From: DAIOEK01 sp963721445
GTDB taxonomy: Bacteria > Chloroflexota > Anaerolineae > Anaerolineales > Anaerolineaceae
NCBI GenBank assembly: GCA_963721445.1
Contig: CAVRIZ010000005.1
Span: 930,001 to 994,000 of the forward strand
Direction: 5' to 3'
DNA length: 64,000 bases
The translations under genes and the position numbers were made by a program. Every line of letters begins with the position of its first letter. Positions within the stretch are counted from its first letter, which is position 1. Below the pieces are notes generated by a model, which saw only the letters and a program-made list of their open reading frames with translations, was not told where the DNA came from and made no database searches. Below, piece by piece: positions 10,591 through 19,370 of this stretch.

Positions 10591-10596
10591 TATAAT
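10591..10596 (+). promoter_or_regulatory. -10 box overlapping the methyltransferase start
   Basis: TATAAT overlaps the first possible ATG (10595). A transcript from it would begin near 10603, so the second ATG at 10604 would be at or near the 5' end of the mRNA. No good -35 is visible (TTCATA at 10570-10575 is the nearest). Confidence 0.45.
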
Positions 10597-10603
10597 GAAC
10601 CTG

Positions 10604-11311
10604 ATGAAAACTGAAATCGCCAATCTTTTAGTAGAACTCAATCGCCAATTTTACCAAAGCTGTGCTGAATCTTTTTCCAAAACTAGACAGCGAATTCAGC
10701 CAGGTGTGATGAGAATCATAAATCAAACCTTATCGAAAGACAATCACTTATCCATCCTGGATCTGGGCTGTGGAAATGGAGAATTAGCGAGAGTCTTATC
10801 CTCCATGGATTATCCCATTAATTACACTGGAATGGATTTTTCCATACCATTGATGGAATGTGGATCGGCTATTCCCGAGACCAGCACCTTCCACACTTCT
10901 TTCCAGGAAGTTGATTTGATCGGCGAATACTGGCAATCTCGATTGACAGAGAAAACTTACGATCGAATCTTTTGCTTCGCGGTTTTGCATCATATTCCGG
11001 GTACAGAGAACCGCAAACGGTTTTTCTCACAGGTATACAATCTGCTGAATCCGGGTAGCCTTTTTGTTTTTTCAGCCTGGCAATTTCTGAGATCCCCGCG
11101 CCTGGTAAAACGAATCCAACCATGGGAATTGATTAACCTGTCCACTGATCAAGTGGAGGAGAATGATTATTTGTTGGACTGGCGGGCAGAATGTCAATCT
11201 CAACCGCTACGATACGTCCATCATTGCACTGTCGATGAGTTGGAAGACCTGAGGCTTGGAGACAGGCTTTCAGCTGATGGAGCGTTTCACATCGGATGGG
11301 CATACCGGTGA
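10604..11311 (+). CDS. Trm9/ALKBH8-like SAM-dependent methyltransferase
   Basis: About 235 residues, a class I Rossmann methyltransferase. The SAM motif is LDLGCGNGELARVL near residues 50-63, with an acidic motif GMDFS and FAVLHH after it. The N-terminal FSKTRQRIQPGV and the C-terminal PWE...DYLLDWR...LRYVHHCTVDELEDL resemble Trm9, the enzyme that methylates cm5U34 to mcm5U34 in eukaryotic tRNA. The gene is divergent from elp3, whose product would make that cm5U34 substrate. I chose ATG 10604 over 10595 because the -10 box overlaps the earlier one; neither has a ribosome site. The substrate assignment is inference from similarity remembered by eye plus gene context. Confidence 0.65.
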   Translation: MKTEIANLLVELNRQFYQSCAESFSKTRQRIQPGVMRIINQTLSKDNHLSILDLGCGNGELARVLSSMDYPINYTGMDFSIPLMECGSAIPETSTFHTSFQEVDLIGEYWQSRLTEKTYDRIFCFAVLHHIPGTENRKRFFSQVYNLLNPGSLFVFSAWQFLRSPRLVKRIQPWELINLSTDQVEENDYLLDWRAECQSQPLRYVHHCTVDELEDLRLGDRLSADGAFHIGWAYR

Positions 11312-11354
11312 TCTAAGCGAATATCAGATCTGGTCCAAGCAACTCAGATAGGTC

Positions 11355-12425
11355 TCATTCTTTCGTAAAATGAAGAAGGACCTGCAAGGCGTTTAAATTC
11401 TCTTCAAAATCAGTGCTTAAATGGGTGGTCAATTCCAGGTCGACAGACGGGATACCTTGCAATGCGGTCCAATCGACCAAACCACCACTGAATCGACAGC
11501 CGGTATCGATGGGGGGATATTTGTAGTCAGTCACCGCGGCTATCTGCTCAGCCAATCGAACCGATTGACGCTCAGGTGGTAACCCTGCCGGAAAAATTCC
11601 CAACGCGGCAGAGTGATAACTGATCAGCGCATCCAGGGGATTGGATAAGACAAAACGGATCAAGGTCTGGGTCTCCGGTTCCGAATTTGGATATGGGCCT
11701 GCGCTTGTTTCTCGTAGGCTCCAGCAACCATCCCGATCCCAATCCGGTTCCCAACCCGCATCCCAGTTACGATTCAGATCAACTCCATTATCATTTACCC
11801 GCCCATCGGGATTAAGCGCTCGAGCCAATCCATCTGGGTTAAGAGTTCGGATGATATATAAAGATACATCCATGGGAATGACATCCGGGTTGGCTTTTAT
11901 GTATGTGATCAATTGATCCATAAGGGCAGTCGTATTCCATTCGTTTCCGCCATGGATATCAGCAACCATCAATCGTCCGGAAGGACCATGTCCAAAACGG
12001 ATGATTTCAATCGGTCTGCCAGAAACGGATGTGCCGATCACTGAAGGGTTAACCCCATCCTGATATGGTTGGATCGTTGCGGTTGAGATGAGGGTCGGAT
12101 AGGGCGTATATGGCGTGAATGTCGCCATTTGGGTCGCGGTTGGACCCAACGTTCCGGTTGGGTCAGGCGGTAAAAGTGTCTGGGTTGGCGCTGGTGTCCA
12201 AGTTGCCGGGAATGTTGGCAGTGGATAGGGGGTAAGTAACGTGGGATTAAGTGTTGGAGAGAGATAGTAAGGATTTCGGATACTTAATGTAAAAAATAGG
12301 ATGACCCCTACAAGAATTAATCCGGCAAATATCCCCAATCCGATCAGAATTCGGATCTGGGCAGGAGTGAACTGCTGTGGTCCAGGTTCATTTGGGTTGG
12401 CTGGTTGCTGACTGTCACGAAACAT
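11355..12425 (-). CDS. Membrane-anchored M14-family zinc carboxypeptidase
   Basis: 356 residues. One membrane helix (residues about 25-50) is followed by a long Pro/Thr-rich linker (to about residue 120), the pattern of extracytoplasmic proteins in this group. The catalytic domain carries HGGNEWNT (zinc His and Glu), the arginine-bearing TLNPDG and DLNRNWD substrate-binding motifs, a third zinc His in ISYHSAALG and a catalytic Glu in VDLELTTH. It should release C-terminal residues from peptides, possibly peptidoglycan peptides, outside the cell. The gene is convergent with the methyltransferase and appears monocistronic. Confidence 0.85.
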   Translation of the reverse strand: MFRDSQQPANPNEPGPQQFTPAQIRILIGLGIFAGLILVGVILFFTLSIRNPYYLSPTLNPTLLTPYPLPTFPATWTPAPTQTLLPPDPTGTLGPTATQMATFTPYTPYPTLISTATIQPYQDGVNPSVIGTSVSGRPIEIIRFGHGPSGRLMVADIHGGNEWNTTALMDQLITYIKANPDVIPMDVSLYIIRTLNPDGLARALNPDGRVNDNGVDLNRNWDAGWEPDWDRDGCWSLRETSAGPYPNSEPETQTLIRFVLSNPLDALISYHSAALGIFPAGLPPERQSVRLAEQIAAVTDYKYPPIDTGCRFSGGLVDWTALQGIPSVDLELTTHLSTDFEENLNALQVLLHFTKE

Positions 12426-12540
12426 GGCGCTCTTGGGTCACAGTAGGGATGAGATCTGTCTACCTTTGCAACTATGATACCAGCCGTATGTCGTCATAAT
12501 CACAGGATGATTTACTGCGATTGGAAAATGTTTCCTGCGG

Positions 12541-12990
12541 CTAAAGCACCAAAAAATACCATCGCGATATTAATCCGATGACAATCGACACAATCCCCAG
12601 AACCATGCCGGCGATCGCAAACTTCCGTTTGCGTGATTTCAAACTCATCGCGCCCAGAACTATTGCCGGAACGCTGGTAATGAATCCACAAATTCCAGGA
12701 ATAAACGTGGAAAATAAGCCAATTACACCCAAAACCAGGGACGCCACAGCCCAGTATGAGCGATCTTGAAGCAAAGTATTGATCTCTGTTACCGGGATCG
12801 TGATCGGGGTGGATTGTCGCGGCAATCCTTCAACGACAGGAGGAAGAGGTTGAGGCGCTGCTTCGACGACTGTTTCGGTATAGTAAGGGGAAGGTGGTGG
12901 AATCACATCATCCAATTTAATTGGGGCGCCACATGCCGGACAGGATAAATCATCCCTGGTGATGGTTGCATTGCAAAAAGAACAGTTCAT
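12541..12990 (-). CDS. Zinc-ribbon membrane protein, DUF4190-like
   Basis: 149 residues. The N terminus is a zinc ribbon (CSFC...CPAC, residues 3-20), followed by a proline-rich linker and two or three hydrophobic helices with the glycine-rich pattern VLGVIGLFS...GAMSLKSRKRKFAIAGMVLGI typical of DUF4190. These occur as small membrane proteins of unknown role. The gene begins nine bases after the mutM stop codon, so the two are probably co-transcribed. Confidence 0.75.
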   Translation of the reverse strand: MNCSFCNATITRDDLSCPACGAPIKLDDVIPPPSPYYTETVVEAAPQPLPPVVEGLPRQSTPITIPVTEINTLLQDRSYWAVASLVLGVIGLFSTFIPGICGFITSVPAIVLGAMSLKSRKRKFAIAGMVLGIVSIVIGLISRWYFLVL

Positions 12991-12999
12991 ACATCCTCC

Positions 13000-13821
13000 T
13001 CAGATCGGCTGGCAATGTGGGCAAATATGGGTGCTTCGCTGTCCGACGCGTAAATGTTCAATCATGGTACCACAGACCGGACATGGCTCACCTGTCCGAC
13101 TGTATACCCGAAAGTGGTTTTGAAAATCACCACCCCTGTATACCCAATCGATGCTCGCGCCATTCTGTTCGATCCCTTTTGTGAGTACAAATCGAATCGA
13201 TTTCAACAATCGGCCGGTTTCTATCCTGCTCAAATTATCCGATTTTCGTAATGGATGCAGCTTTGCCAAATGGAGGGCTTCATCACAATAGATATTCCCA
13301 ATACCAGCCAGTAAATGCTGATCCAACAATAGTGGTTTTAACTGGCGATGCGCGTGAGTGATCAAGGCGTGGAATTTTGCGGGAGTTAATATCGGATCCA
13401 GTGGTTCCGATCCCAACAAGCCAGTAACCAATGCTGGATCTTTGACAAGCCAGACCCGTCCAAACTTACGGGGATCATTGAATACCAGCCGGCTGCCACC
13501 CTGAAAAGCCAATACCATGCGAGTATGGAGAGGTAGATCGGCGGCGGGGTCAGTCAAAACCAACATATCACCAGACATGCGCAAATGGATCAACAGAAAA
13601 TCCATTGTCAGGGAAAACACCAGAAATTTTCCCCGGCGTTCGACTGAAACCACTTGTTGCCCCGCGATTTGAGAATTAAATTCCTCCACATTCGGAGTTG
13701 TCAGCGTTTTATGCCAGAAGATCTCTGCCCGGGAAATTAATAGACCGACTATTGCCGGGCTCTTGGGTGAGCCCGCACGCAGGATTCGGGCGATGGTTTC
13801 AACTTCAGGAAGTTCCGGCAT
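13000..13821 (-). CDS. mutM: Formamidopyrimidine-DNA glycosylase (Fpg/MutM)
   Basis: 273 residues, full length. It begins MPELPEVETIAR, so after Met removal the catalytic Pro and adjacent Glu are in place. A helix-two-turn-helix region around residues 150-170 carries LLLDQHLLAGIGNIYCDEAL. The C-terminal zinc finger has two CxxC pairs (CPVC...CPHC), with a conserved Arg-containing loop lying between them. The enzyme excises 8-oxoguanine and formamidopyrimidines and nicks the abasic site. It lies downstream of prs, separated by a hairpin, and upstream of the zinc-ribbon gene. Confidence 0.95.
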   Translation of the reverse strand: MPELPEVETIARILRAGSPKSPAIVGLLISRAEIFWHKTLTTPNVEEFNSQIAGQQVVSVERRGKFLVFSLTMDFLLIHLRMSGDMLVLTDPAADLPLHTRMVLAFQGGSRLVFNDPRKFGRVWLVKDPALVTGLLGSEPLDPILTPAKFHALITHAHRQLKPLLLDQHLLAGIGNIYCDEALHLAKLHPLRKSDNLSRIETGRLLKSIRFVLTKGIEQNGASIDWVYRGGDFQNHFRVYSRTGEPCPVCGTMIEHLRVGQRSTHICPHCQPI

Positions 13822-13833
13822 AAGATAAAAGTA

Positions 13834-13856
13834 CCGGGCGTGTGGGTAACGCCCGG
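13834..13856 (-). terminator. Hairpin between prs and mutM
   Basis: CCGGGCG and CGCCCGG form a 7-bp GC-rich stem around a 9-base loop. The minus strand continues TACTTTTATCTT, a poor T tract. It could be a weak terminator or attenuator for prs read-through into mutM. Confidence 0.55.
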
Positions 13857-13862
13857 CTGAGT

Positions 13863-14852
13863 TTATTCGTTGAACATCTCGCCGACACTGCGGCCTTCAT
13901 GCGCGCGGGAGATCACCTCGCCAACCAAAGGGGCGATCGATTGGATTTTCAACCTGTCCCCGAAAAATGCTTTCTTCTCGTTCGGAATAGGAATGGTATC
14001 CGTGGTTATGAACTCACAGACATCCAGCGCGCCCAATCGCTCGGCTGCATTTGCAGTCAAACCGGGATGAATGAAGGTCATATAGATATCGCGCGCGCCA
14101 TTTTCTTTCGCAATATTCACTGCCTGGACCATTGATCCACCCGTATCAATCTCATCATCCACAATGATGACATCCTTCCCGTTCACATCGCCGATGATGG
14201 TCAACGCCTTGGACTTGGCGTCATTTCCACTACGCCGTTTTTCAATGAACGCCATCGGAGCGTCCAATCGGGCGGCAAAATCGCGGGCTTTCTTGGCGAA
14301 TCCCAGGTCTGCGGTTAGGATCACGGGCGAAACCAGTTTGGACTTCAAGCTTTGTAGATAGGTGACCAGAATATGAAATGCCGAAAGGACATCTCCGGGT
14401 ATCGAGAAAAAGCCCTGGATCTGACCGGCATGGAGATCTAGCGTCACGTATCGATCTGCTCCTGCAACTTCGATCATATCTGCCACCAATCGCGCTGTGA
14501 TAGGAACCCGCGGTTGATCTTTCTTATCCGATCTTGCATAGCACAGGTACGGAACCACAGCCGTGATTCGGGCAGCCGAATCCAGTTTCAAGGTTTGCAT
14601 CAGGATCAGTAATTCCATCAAGTTGCGATGGGTGGGAATGCTGGTGGTCTGAATCACATAGCAATCCTGTCCGCGAACAGAGCTGTGCAATTTTACAAAA
14701 AGGTTGTCGTTTGGAAAATTGATGATGTCCCTTCCACACAGGGGAAGGGTCAGGTACTTTGCGATTGAATCCGCCAGGTCGGGGCAGGAAGTTCCTGCAT
14801 ACAGCTTGATATCACCATACATACCGACATCATGCCGGGTGTTTTTCATCAT
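13863..14852 (-). CDS. prs: Ribose-phosphate pyrophosphokinase (PRPP synthetase)
   Basis: 329 residues. Makes PRPP from ribose 5-phosphate and ATP for nucleotide, His and Trp synthesis. Family motifs include LHSSVRGQDCYVI, YARSDKKDQPR, VTLDLHAGQIQGFF and the PRPP loop IIVDDEIDTGGSM. An AGGAGG ribosome site precedes two adjacent ATG codons; by spacing the second (14849) is as likely as the first. About 190 bases upstream contain no other gene. Confidence 0.94.
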   Translation of the reverse strand: MMKNTRHDVGMYGDIKLYAGTSCPDLADSIAKYLTLPLCGRDIINFPNDNLFVKLHSSVRGQDCYVIQTTSIPTHRNLMELLILMQTLKLDSAARITAVVPYLCYARSDKKDQPRVPITARLVADMIEVAGADRYVTLDLHAGQIQGFFSIPGDVLSAFHILVTYLQSLKSKLVSPVILTADLGFAKKARDFAARLDAPMAFIEKRRSGNDAKSKALTIIGDVNGKDVIIVDDEIDTGGSMVQAVNIAKENGARDIYMTFIHPGLTANAAERLGALDVCEFITTDTIPIPNEKKAFFGDRLKIQSIAPLVGEVISRAHEGRSVGEMFNE

Positions 14853-15045
14853 CTAGCCTCCTACAATAAACCCTGTATCAGTGTGATCATCGCGTCACTA
14901 CTATTGTAATATACATACGTTACAGAAGCATGTGCTATTTGCTGTCTCATGGGACGATTATATTCATATGATTATTCTGACATGTCATAAAGAATGCGTT
15001 TACAGAGAGGTTCAATTGCACTTGCTTTCAAATTGAAAGGTTTGG

Positions 15046-15074
15046 ATAAAAAATCCCCCGTTTTAAGAGGGATT
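15046..15074 (-). terminator. Terminator of the aspS-GNAT-GNAT operon
   Basis: AATCCC (15052-15057) pairs with GGGATT (15069-15074). On the minus strand the stem is followed by TTTTTTATCC. It lies about 60 bases past the last gene of the operon. Confidence 0.7.
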
Positions 15075-15136
15075 CGACAATCATTTTTCTTCTACCATTT
15101 ATGAGATAGTATGATATTCAGCCACTTCCATTAACC

Positions 15137-15688
15137 TTACACACCGGGATGATATTCATCCTTCCATTCCGGACGCAGGACGCTCATTAAGACGATGTCG
15201 ATGTAATTTCCGTTTTTATACTCCGCGTCACGCTTGTGCCCCTCAACGACCAATCCCGCTTTCTGATAACACTTAATGGCTCTCAGGTTGTCTTCATGGA
15301 CTCTTAGCCAGATTCGATGCAAATTTAGCACCTCAAATCCCACTTTCAAAAGCAGTTGGACCGCTTCAAAGCCATAACCTTTGTCCCAATAATTTTTCTC
15401 GCCAATAAATATCCCAATTTCGGCGTTCGCATTCCGCCAATCGAGATCGTGAAATCCGCAATTACCGATGCTGATCCAGTTCTTCCCTTCTTTAGTCTCG
15501 ATCACCATCGGATGCATTTCTGTGGGCTGCTGCAACATATGATCAAACCAGCGGGTCTCTTCCTCCAAACTCACCGGGTAGGTAATGGTCAAGCCATCTT
15601 TCACTTCCGGATCATTAACCCATTCTACAAACCGGGAAATATCAGCTCTTTCAGGAGCTCTTAAACGGATGTTTTTGCCAATATACAT
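15137..15688 (-). CDS. RimJ/RimL-type GNAT acetyltransferase (copy 2)
   Basis: 183 residues. GNAT N-acetyltransferase of the RimJ/RimL/SpeG group: starts with IRLRAPERADISRFVEWVNDPEV, contains the DLDWRNANAEIGIFIG strand, the acetyl-CoA region KGYGFEAVQLLL and the ending NLRAIKCYQKAGLVVEG. The acceptor could be a protein N terminus or a small amine and cannot be told from sequence. It is a close paralogue of the next gene upstream, of identical length, from a tandem duplication. It lies 19 bases downstream of that gene and ends the operon. Confidence 0.88.
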   Translation of the reverse strand: MYIGKNIRLRAPERADISRFVEWVNDPEVKDGLTITYPVSLEEETRWFDHMLQQPTEMHPMVIETKEGKNWISIGNCGFHDLDWRNANAEIGIFIGEKNYWDKGYGFEAVQLLLKVGFEVLNLHRIWLRVHEDNLRAIKCYQKAGLVVEGHKRDAEYKNGNYIDIVLMSVLRPEWKDEYHPGV

Positions 15689-15707
15689 AGGTCATCCTTA
15701 CGTATTC

Positions 15708-16259
15708 TTAAGCCAGCGGGTGATTATGTTCACGCCATTCCCTTTGCAGAATGGACATTAAGATCATGGAAAGATATTTTCCATCTTTGAAACGGGCGTC
15801 CCTTTGTACCGCTTCCTGGATAAAACCAACCTTTTCATAGGTATGGATGGCTCGTTGATTGGACTGATATACCCTGAGCCAGATCCGATTCAGCTGCATC
15901 GTCTCGAAACCGAATTGAAGCAGAAGGGACGCAGTTTCGGTCCCGATGCCACGGTCCCAATATTTTTTGTTTCCCAGGAAAAATCCAACTTCCGCGTTAC
16001 GATTCCGCCAGTCAATATCCTGATAATTGCAGTGCCCAACCATCACCCAATCGGTTTTATCCAGATATTCTACGGTGAACAATCGGATATGATCCGGGTT
16101 CGCGGTCATCCGCTGAAGCCACTTTGATTGATCTTCATAGCCGATCACTGCTGGCATCGTCAGATGGGCGGTGACTTCAGGGTCATTCAACCAGGTTACC
16201 CAGGCAGGAATGTCGGTTGTGGAAGGCGCGCGTAACCGGATCTTCTTTCCAAGTATCAT
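15708..16259 (-). CDS. RimJ/RimL-type GNAT acetyltransferase (copy 1)
   Basis: 183 residues, the same architecture as its downstream neighbour: IRLRAPSTTDIPAWVTWLNDPEV, DIDWRNRNAEVGFFLG, RGIGTETASLLL, and NQRAIHTYEKVGFIQE. The two copies are clearly similar but well diverged, so the duplication is not recent. It begins 11 bases after the aspS stop codon and is probably co-transcribed with it. Acetyl acceptor unknown. Confidence 0.88.
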   Translation of the reverse strand: MILGKKIRLRAPSTTDIPAWVTWLNDPEVTAHLTMPAVIGYEDQSKWLQRMTANPDHIRLFTVEYLDKTDWVMVGHCNYQDIDWRNRNAEVGFFLGNKKYWDRGIGTETASLLLQFGFETMQLNRIWLRVYQSNQRAIHTYEKVGFIQEAVQRDARFKDGKYLSMILMSILQREWREHNHPLA

Positions 16260-16270
16260 TGTGACCTTAA

Positions 16271-17591
16271 TTATGGTGTAAGACGGTTAGGCCCGCGGAA
16301 CAGATAGGTCGCTTCACGGACATTGGTAAGGCCTAACAATACCATCAGGAAGCGATTCAACCCCATCCCAAAACCACCATGCGGGGGACAACCGTATTTG
16401 AAGAAATCCAGGTAGAACTGGATCGGCTCCGCCCGCAAGCCTTTCTCTTCCGCCTGACGTAATAAGACATCGTAGCGGTGTTCGCGTTGCGCGCCGGTGG
16501 TTATTTCGAGTCCGCCGCCGAGTAGATCAAAGCTCTTGGTGAGATTCGGGTTATTCTCGTGACGCATGTGATAGAACGGTCTGACCGAGATCGGCCAATC
16601 GGTTATGAAAACATACTCATTACCGTATTTTTCTTTGACATATTTACCAAGCAATCGTTCTCCGCCTGGGTCAATATCACCCTTTCGTTCAGGTGGTAGG
16701 GCATAGTCCTGCGCTTTGAGAATGGCATAGGCATCGCTCATCGAAAGCCGGGGGAAGGGTGTTTCCGGGACAACCAATTCCAATCCCATCCGGTCGTGAA
16801 TTTCATCTCCGTGAGTTTCCTTCACCCGTTTGTAGACATATTGAAGCCATTCTTCATGGAATTTCATCACATCTTCGTGGCTGTCCACCCAACTGATTTC
16901 CACATCCACACCTGTAAATTCCGTCATATGCCGGGAGGTGAAACTGGGATCAGCGCGGAAAACGGGTCCGATCTCACAGACCTTATCGTACCCAGCGGCC
17001 ATCGCCATCTGTTTATAAAATTGGGGAGATTGAGACAAATACGCCTTGCGCTCAAAATACTGCACTTCAAATAGTTCCGCTCCGCTTTCGCTCGGCGTAC
17101 CCATGATCTTGGGGCTGTGCATTTCTCGAAAACCGTTGGCGATCCAGTATTCACGCATGGCCATCTCAGCCGTGGTTTGCACTTTAAAGATCAACGCGGT
17201 CTCAGGCCGACGGAGGTCGAGATAGCGCCAGTCGAGTCGATAGTCCATGTCTGGTTGAGCTTCCGCAAAAGGATCCAGGGGTAATGGGGAACCCGCCATG
17301 TTTTCCACCTGAACCTGGTGCAGCTGGATTTCCAACCCATTCAGTTTGACAATCGGATTATCAATCACTAATCCAGTCAGCGTTACGGCACTTTCCACGG
17401 TAAAGGTGGATATTTGCGCAGCCAGATCCATATTTGATGCTTTTTCAAAGACCACCTGGGCAGCCGAAGTATGATCGCGGATAACCATGAACTGCATCTT
17501 TTTCTGGTCGCGCAGAGTTCTGCAACCAGCCTTGGATTTTAACTTCTTTACCTATCGATCCGCGTAAATCTTTTATCAACGTTCGTTCCAT
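16271..17591 (-). CDS. aspS: Archaeal-type aspartyl-tRNA synthetase (one frame break)
   Basis: About 439 residues once the break at 17518-17519 is repaired. The first 24 codons from ATG 17591 give MERTLIKDLRGSIGKEV then GWLQ; the other frame resumes with TLRDQKKMQFMVIRDH. Removing one of two A residues restores the OB-fold anticodon domain. The catalytic core shows motif 2 GPVFRADPSFTSRHMTEF and motif 3 GFGMGLNRF. The short C terminus and lack of the bacterial insertion mark it as the archaeal-type AspRS2, which is often non-discriminating and can charge tRNA-Asn with Asp for later amidation. The gene is essential, so the break is very probably a sequence error. Confidence 0.9.
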
Positions 17592-17654
17592 AATTTACTC
17601 CAATAGATTCCGGACAGACTGCCGGGTAATAACGCCTTGGGATATATGCCCGTT

Positions 17655-17682
17655 ATTATACGATAAAGTAAGGATTACACAA
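17655..17682 (-). promoter_or_regulatory. Promoter of the aspS operon
   Basis: On the minus strand TTGTGT, 16 bases, TATAAT (complement of 17655-17660), about 60 bases before the aspS start. The remaining bases up to 17801 hold nothing recognisable. Confidence 0.5.
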
Positions 17683-17801
17683 CCAGACTGGAATTTCTGT
17701 TCCATGGTACATCCCGGGGGACGGTTCTGAGTTGATATGGATTGCTCATACTCATTTCCCCCGGAAAATAAGCAGGAATACTTGGAGGAAGACCAAAATA
17801 G

Positions 17802-18809
17802 TTAGTTTAGAATTCGTCGTACGGCTTCCTGCGGAGAAATCTCACGTTTCAGGACTTTACGTAATTCTTCCTGAAACAGCCCATGGCTGCCGTTTTGTTC
17901 CCAACGGCGAAGCAACTCTGCCTGGAGCTCTTCGTGCATCTCTGTTTCCACCCGATCTTGCTCACGCCGCTGCCACTCTCCCGTTTTTTTCAACCATTCA
18001 CGGTGAAGTTCAAGTTGAGTCAAGACCTCTTCAATTCCCTTCTTCTCGGTTGCAACCGTTCTCAAAACCGGCGGGAGCCAACCTGCATGAGAAGGCTTTC
18101 CTTCTTTTTGCACTTCATCAGACGATCCATGGTGACCTGCATATCGTGCGTATCCATTCGATAATTCCAACATCGATCTCAGAGCACGTTCGGTGGATTC
18201 CACACCTTGATGATCCGCTTTATTCACCACCAGGATGTCGGCAATCTCCAGAATTCCGGCTTTGATCGCCTGGATATCATCACCCAGTCCGGGGGCTTCT
18301 ACCACCACGGTAGTATGTGCCAGTCGGACGATATCCACTTCATTCTGCCCTGCTCCGACAGTCTCAATGAATACCAGGTTGAATCCGGCGCAATCGAATA
18401 GTTGAGCCATGGCAGCGGTTTGCCGGGCTAATCCGCCCAGTGCGCCCCGGCTTGCCATTGAGCGGATGAAGATGCCTTCATCACCAGAAAGATCACGCAT
18501 CCGAACCCGGTCACCCAGAACAGCGCCTCCGCTGAACGGACTGGTTGGATCCACGGCGATGATGGCCACCTTTTCATCCGGATGTAGTTTTCGGTGAATC
18601 AGCACGAGTTGATTTACCAGGGATGACTTCCCCGTACCTGGTGAACCGGTGATGCCAATTAAATGGGCATTCCCTCCCCGTGGGTAGAGTGTTGATAATA
18701 TAATTTGCCCATCGGTTGAATTATTTTCAACGGCGGTCAAGGCGCGTGCAAGCGCCAACCGGTTACCAGCAAGAATGGATTCTATGGATATAGACATGGA
18801 ATAACACAT
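17802..18809 (-). CDS. meaB: MeaB/ArgK-type G-protein chaperone of methylmalonyl-CoA mutase
   Basis: 335 residues. P-loop GTPase with GSPGTGKSS, switch region DPTSPFSGGAVLGDRVRM, the IETVGAGQNEVD motif and NKAD specificity motif. MeaB proteins guard and help load the B12 cofactor of methylmalonyl-CoA mutase. The C-terminal dimerisation arm is present. The gene follows the mutase B12-binding subunit by 39 bases, consistent with that role. Two in-frame ATG codons (18809, 18797) are possible starts. Confidence 0.92.
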   Translation of the reverse strand: MCYSMSISIESILAGNRLALARALTAVENNSTDGQIILSTLYPRGGNAHLIGITGSPGTGKSSLVNQLVLIHRKLHPDEKVAIIAVDPTSPFSGGAVLGDRVRMRDLSGDEGIFIRSMASRGALGGLARQTAAMAQLFDCAGFNLVFIETVGAGQNEVDIVRLAHTTVVVEAPGLGDDIQAIKAGILEIADILVVNKADHQGVESTERALRSMLELSNGYARYAGHHGSSDEVQKEGKPSHAGWLPPVLRTVATEKKGIEEVLTQLELHREWLKKTGEWQRREQDRVETEMHEELQAELLRRWEQNGSHGLFQEELRKVLKREISPQEAVRRILN

Positions 18810-18848
18810 CCATCAGGCAACGAAGGACATGCCTGATATCGTGTACAA

Positions 18849-19247
18849 CTAATTCTGGACAAAACTCTGGATATCCTGGGCAATCACCTGGGTTGACGTC
18901 CCGGGTCCATAGACAGCCCTGACACCGAGGGAGGTCAGTGTTGTAATATCTTCTTCTGGAATGATACCGCCAATGACCACCGCCACGCGGTCCTGACCCT
19001 GGTTCTTGAGAAGCTCCATCACGCGGGGAACGAGTGCCAGATGTGCTCCGGATAAAATGGACAACCCAACTGCATCCACATCTTCCTGGAGAGCGGCTTC
19101 GGCTACCATTTCTGGAGTCTGGCGTAATCCGGTATAGATAACTTCCATACCTGCATCGCGAAGGGCACGAGCAACAACCTTGGCTCCCCGATCATGTCCA
19201 TCCAGACCCGGTTTTGCCACAAGTACACGGATTTTCTTCTCTGTCAT
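18849..19247 (-). CDS. Methylmalonyl-CoA mutase small (B12-binding) subunit
   Basis: 132 residues comprising only a cobalamin-binding domain. The signature KPGLDGHDRGAKVVARAL supplies the DxHxxG cofactor-binding histidine, and later GGIIPEED and YGPGT contact the nucleotide tail. In two-part mutases the catalytic chain is encoded separately; it is not in this window. Together with meaB this suggests methylmalonyl-CoA/succinyl-CoA interconversion in propionate or branched-chain metabolism. The TIM-barrel partner could also be another acyl-CoA mutase. Confidence 0.88.
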   Translation of the reverse strand: MTEKKIRVLVAKPGLDGHDRGAKVVARALRDAGMEVIYTGLRQTPEMVAEAALQEDVDAVGLSILSGAHLALVPRVMELLKNQGQDRVAVVIGGIIPEEDITTLTSLGVRAVYGPGTSTQVIAQDIQSFVQN

Positions 19248-19370
19248 TGAATTCTCCCTACAATGAGATGGTTAAATTATACACCAGCCGGGGAATGGAA
19301 TTCCCTTTCAGCAAGCGTTATCAGCACGGACCTCGTGCTATAATTTGGCATTCAGACATTGGGGAATAGT

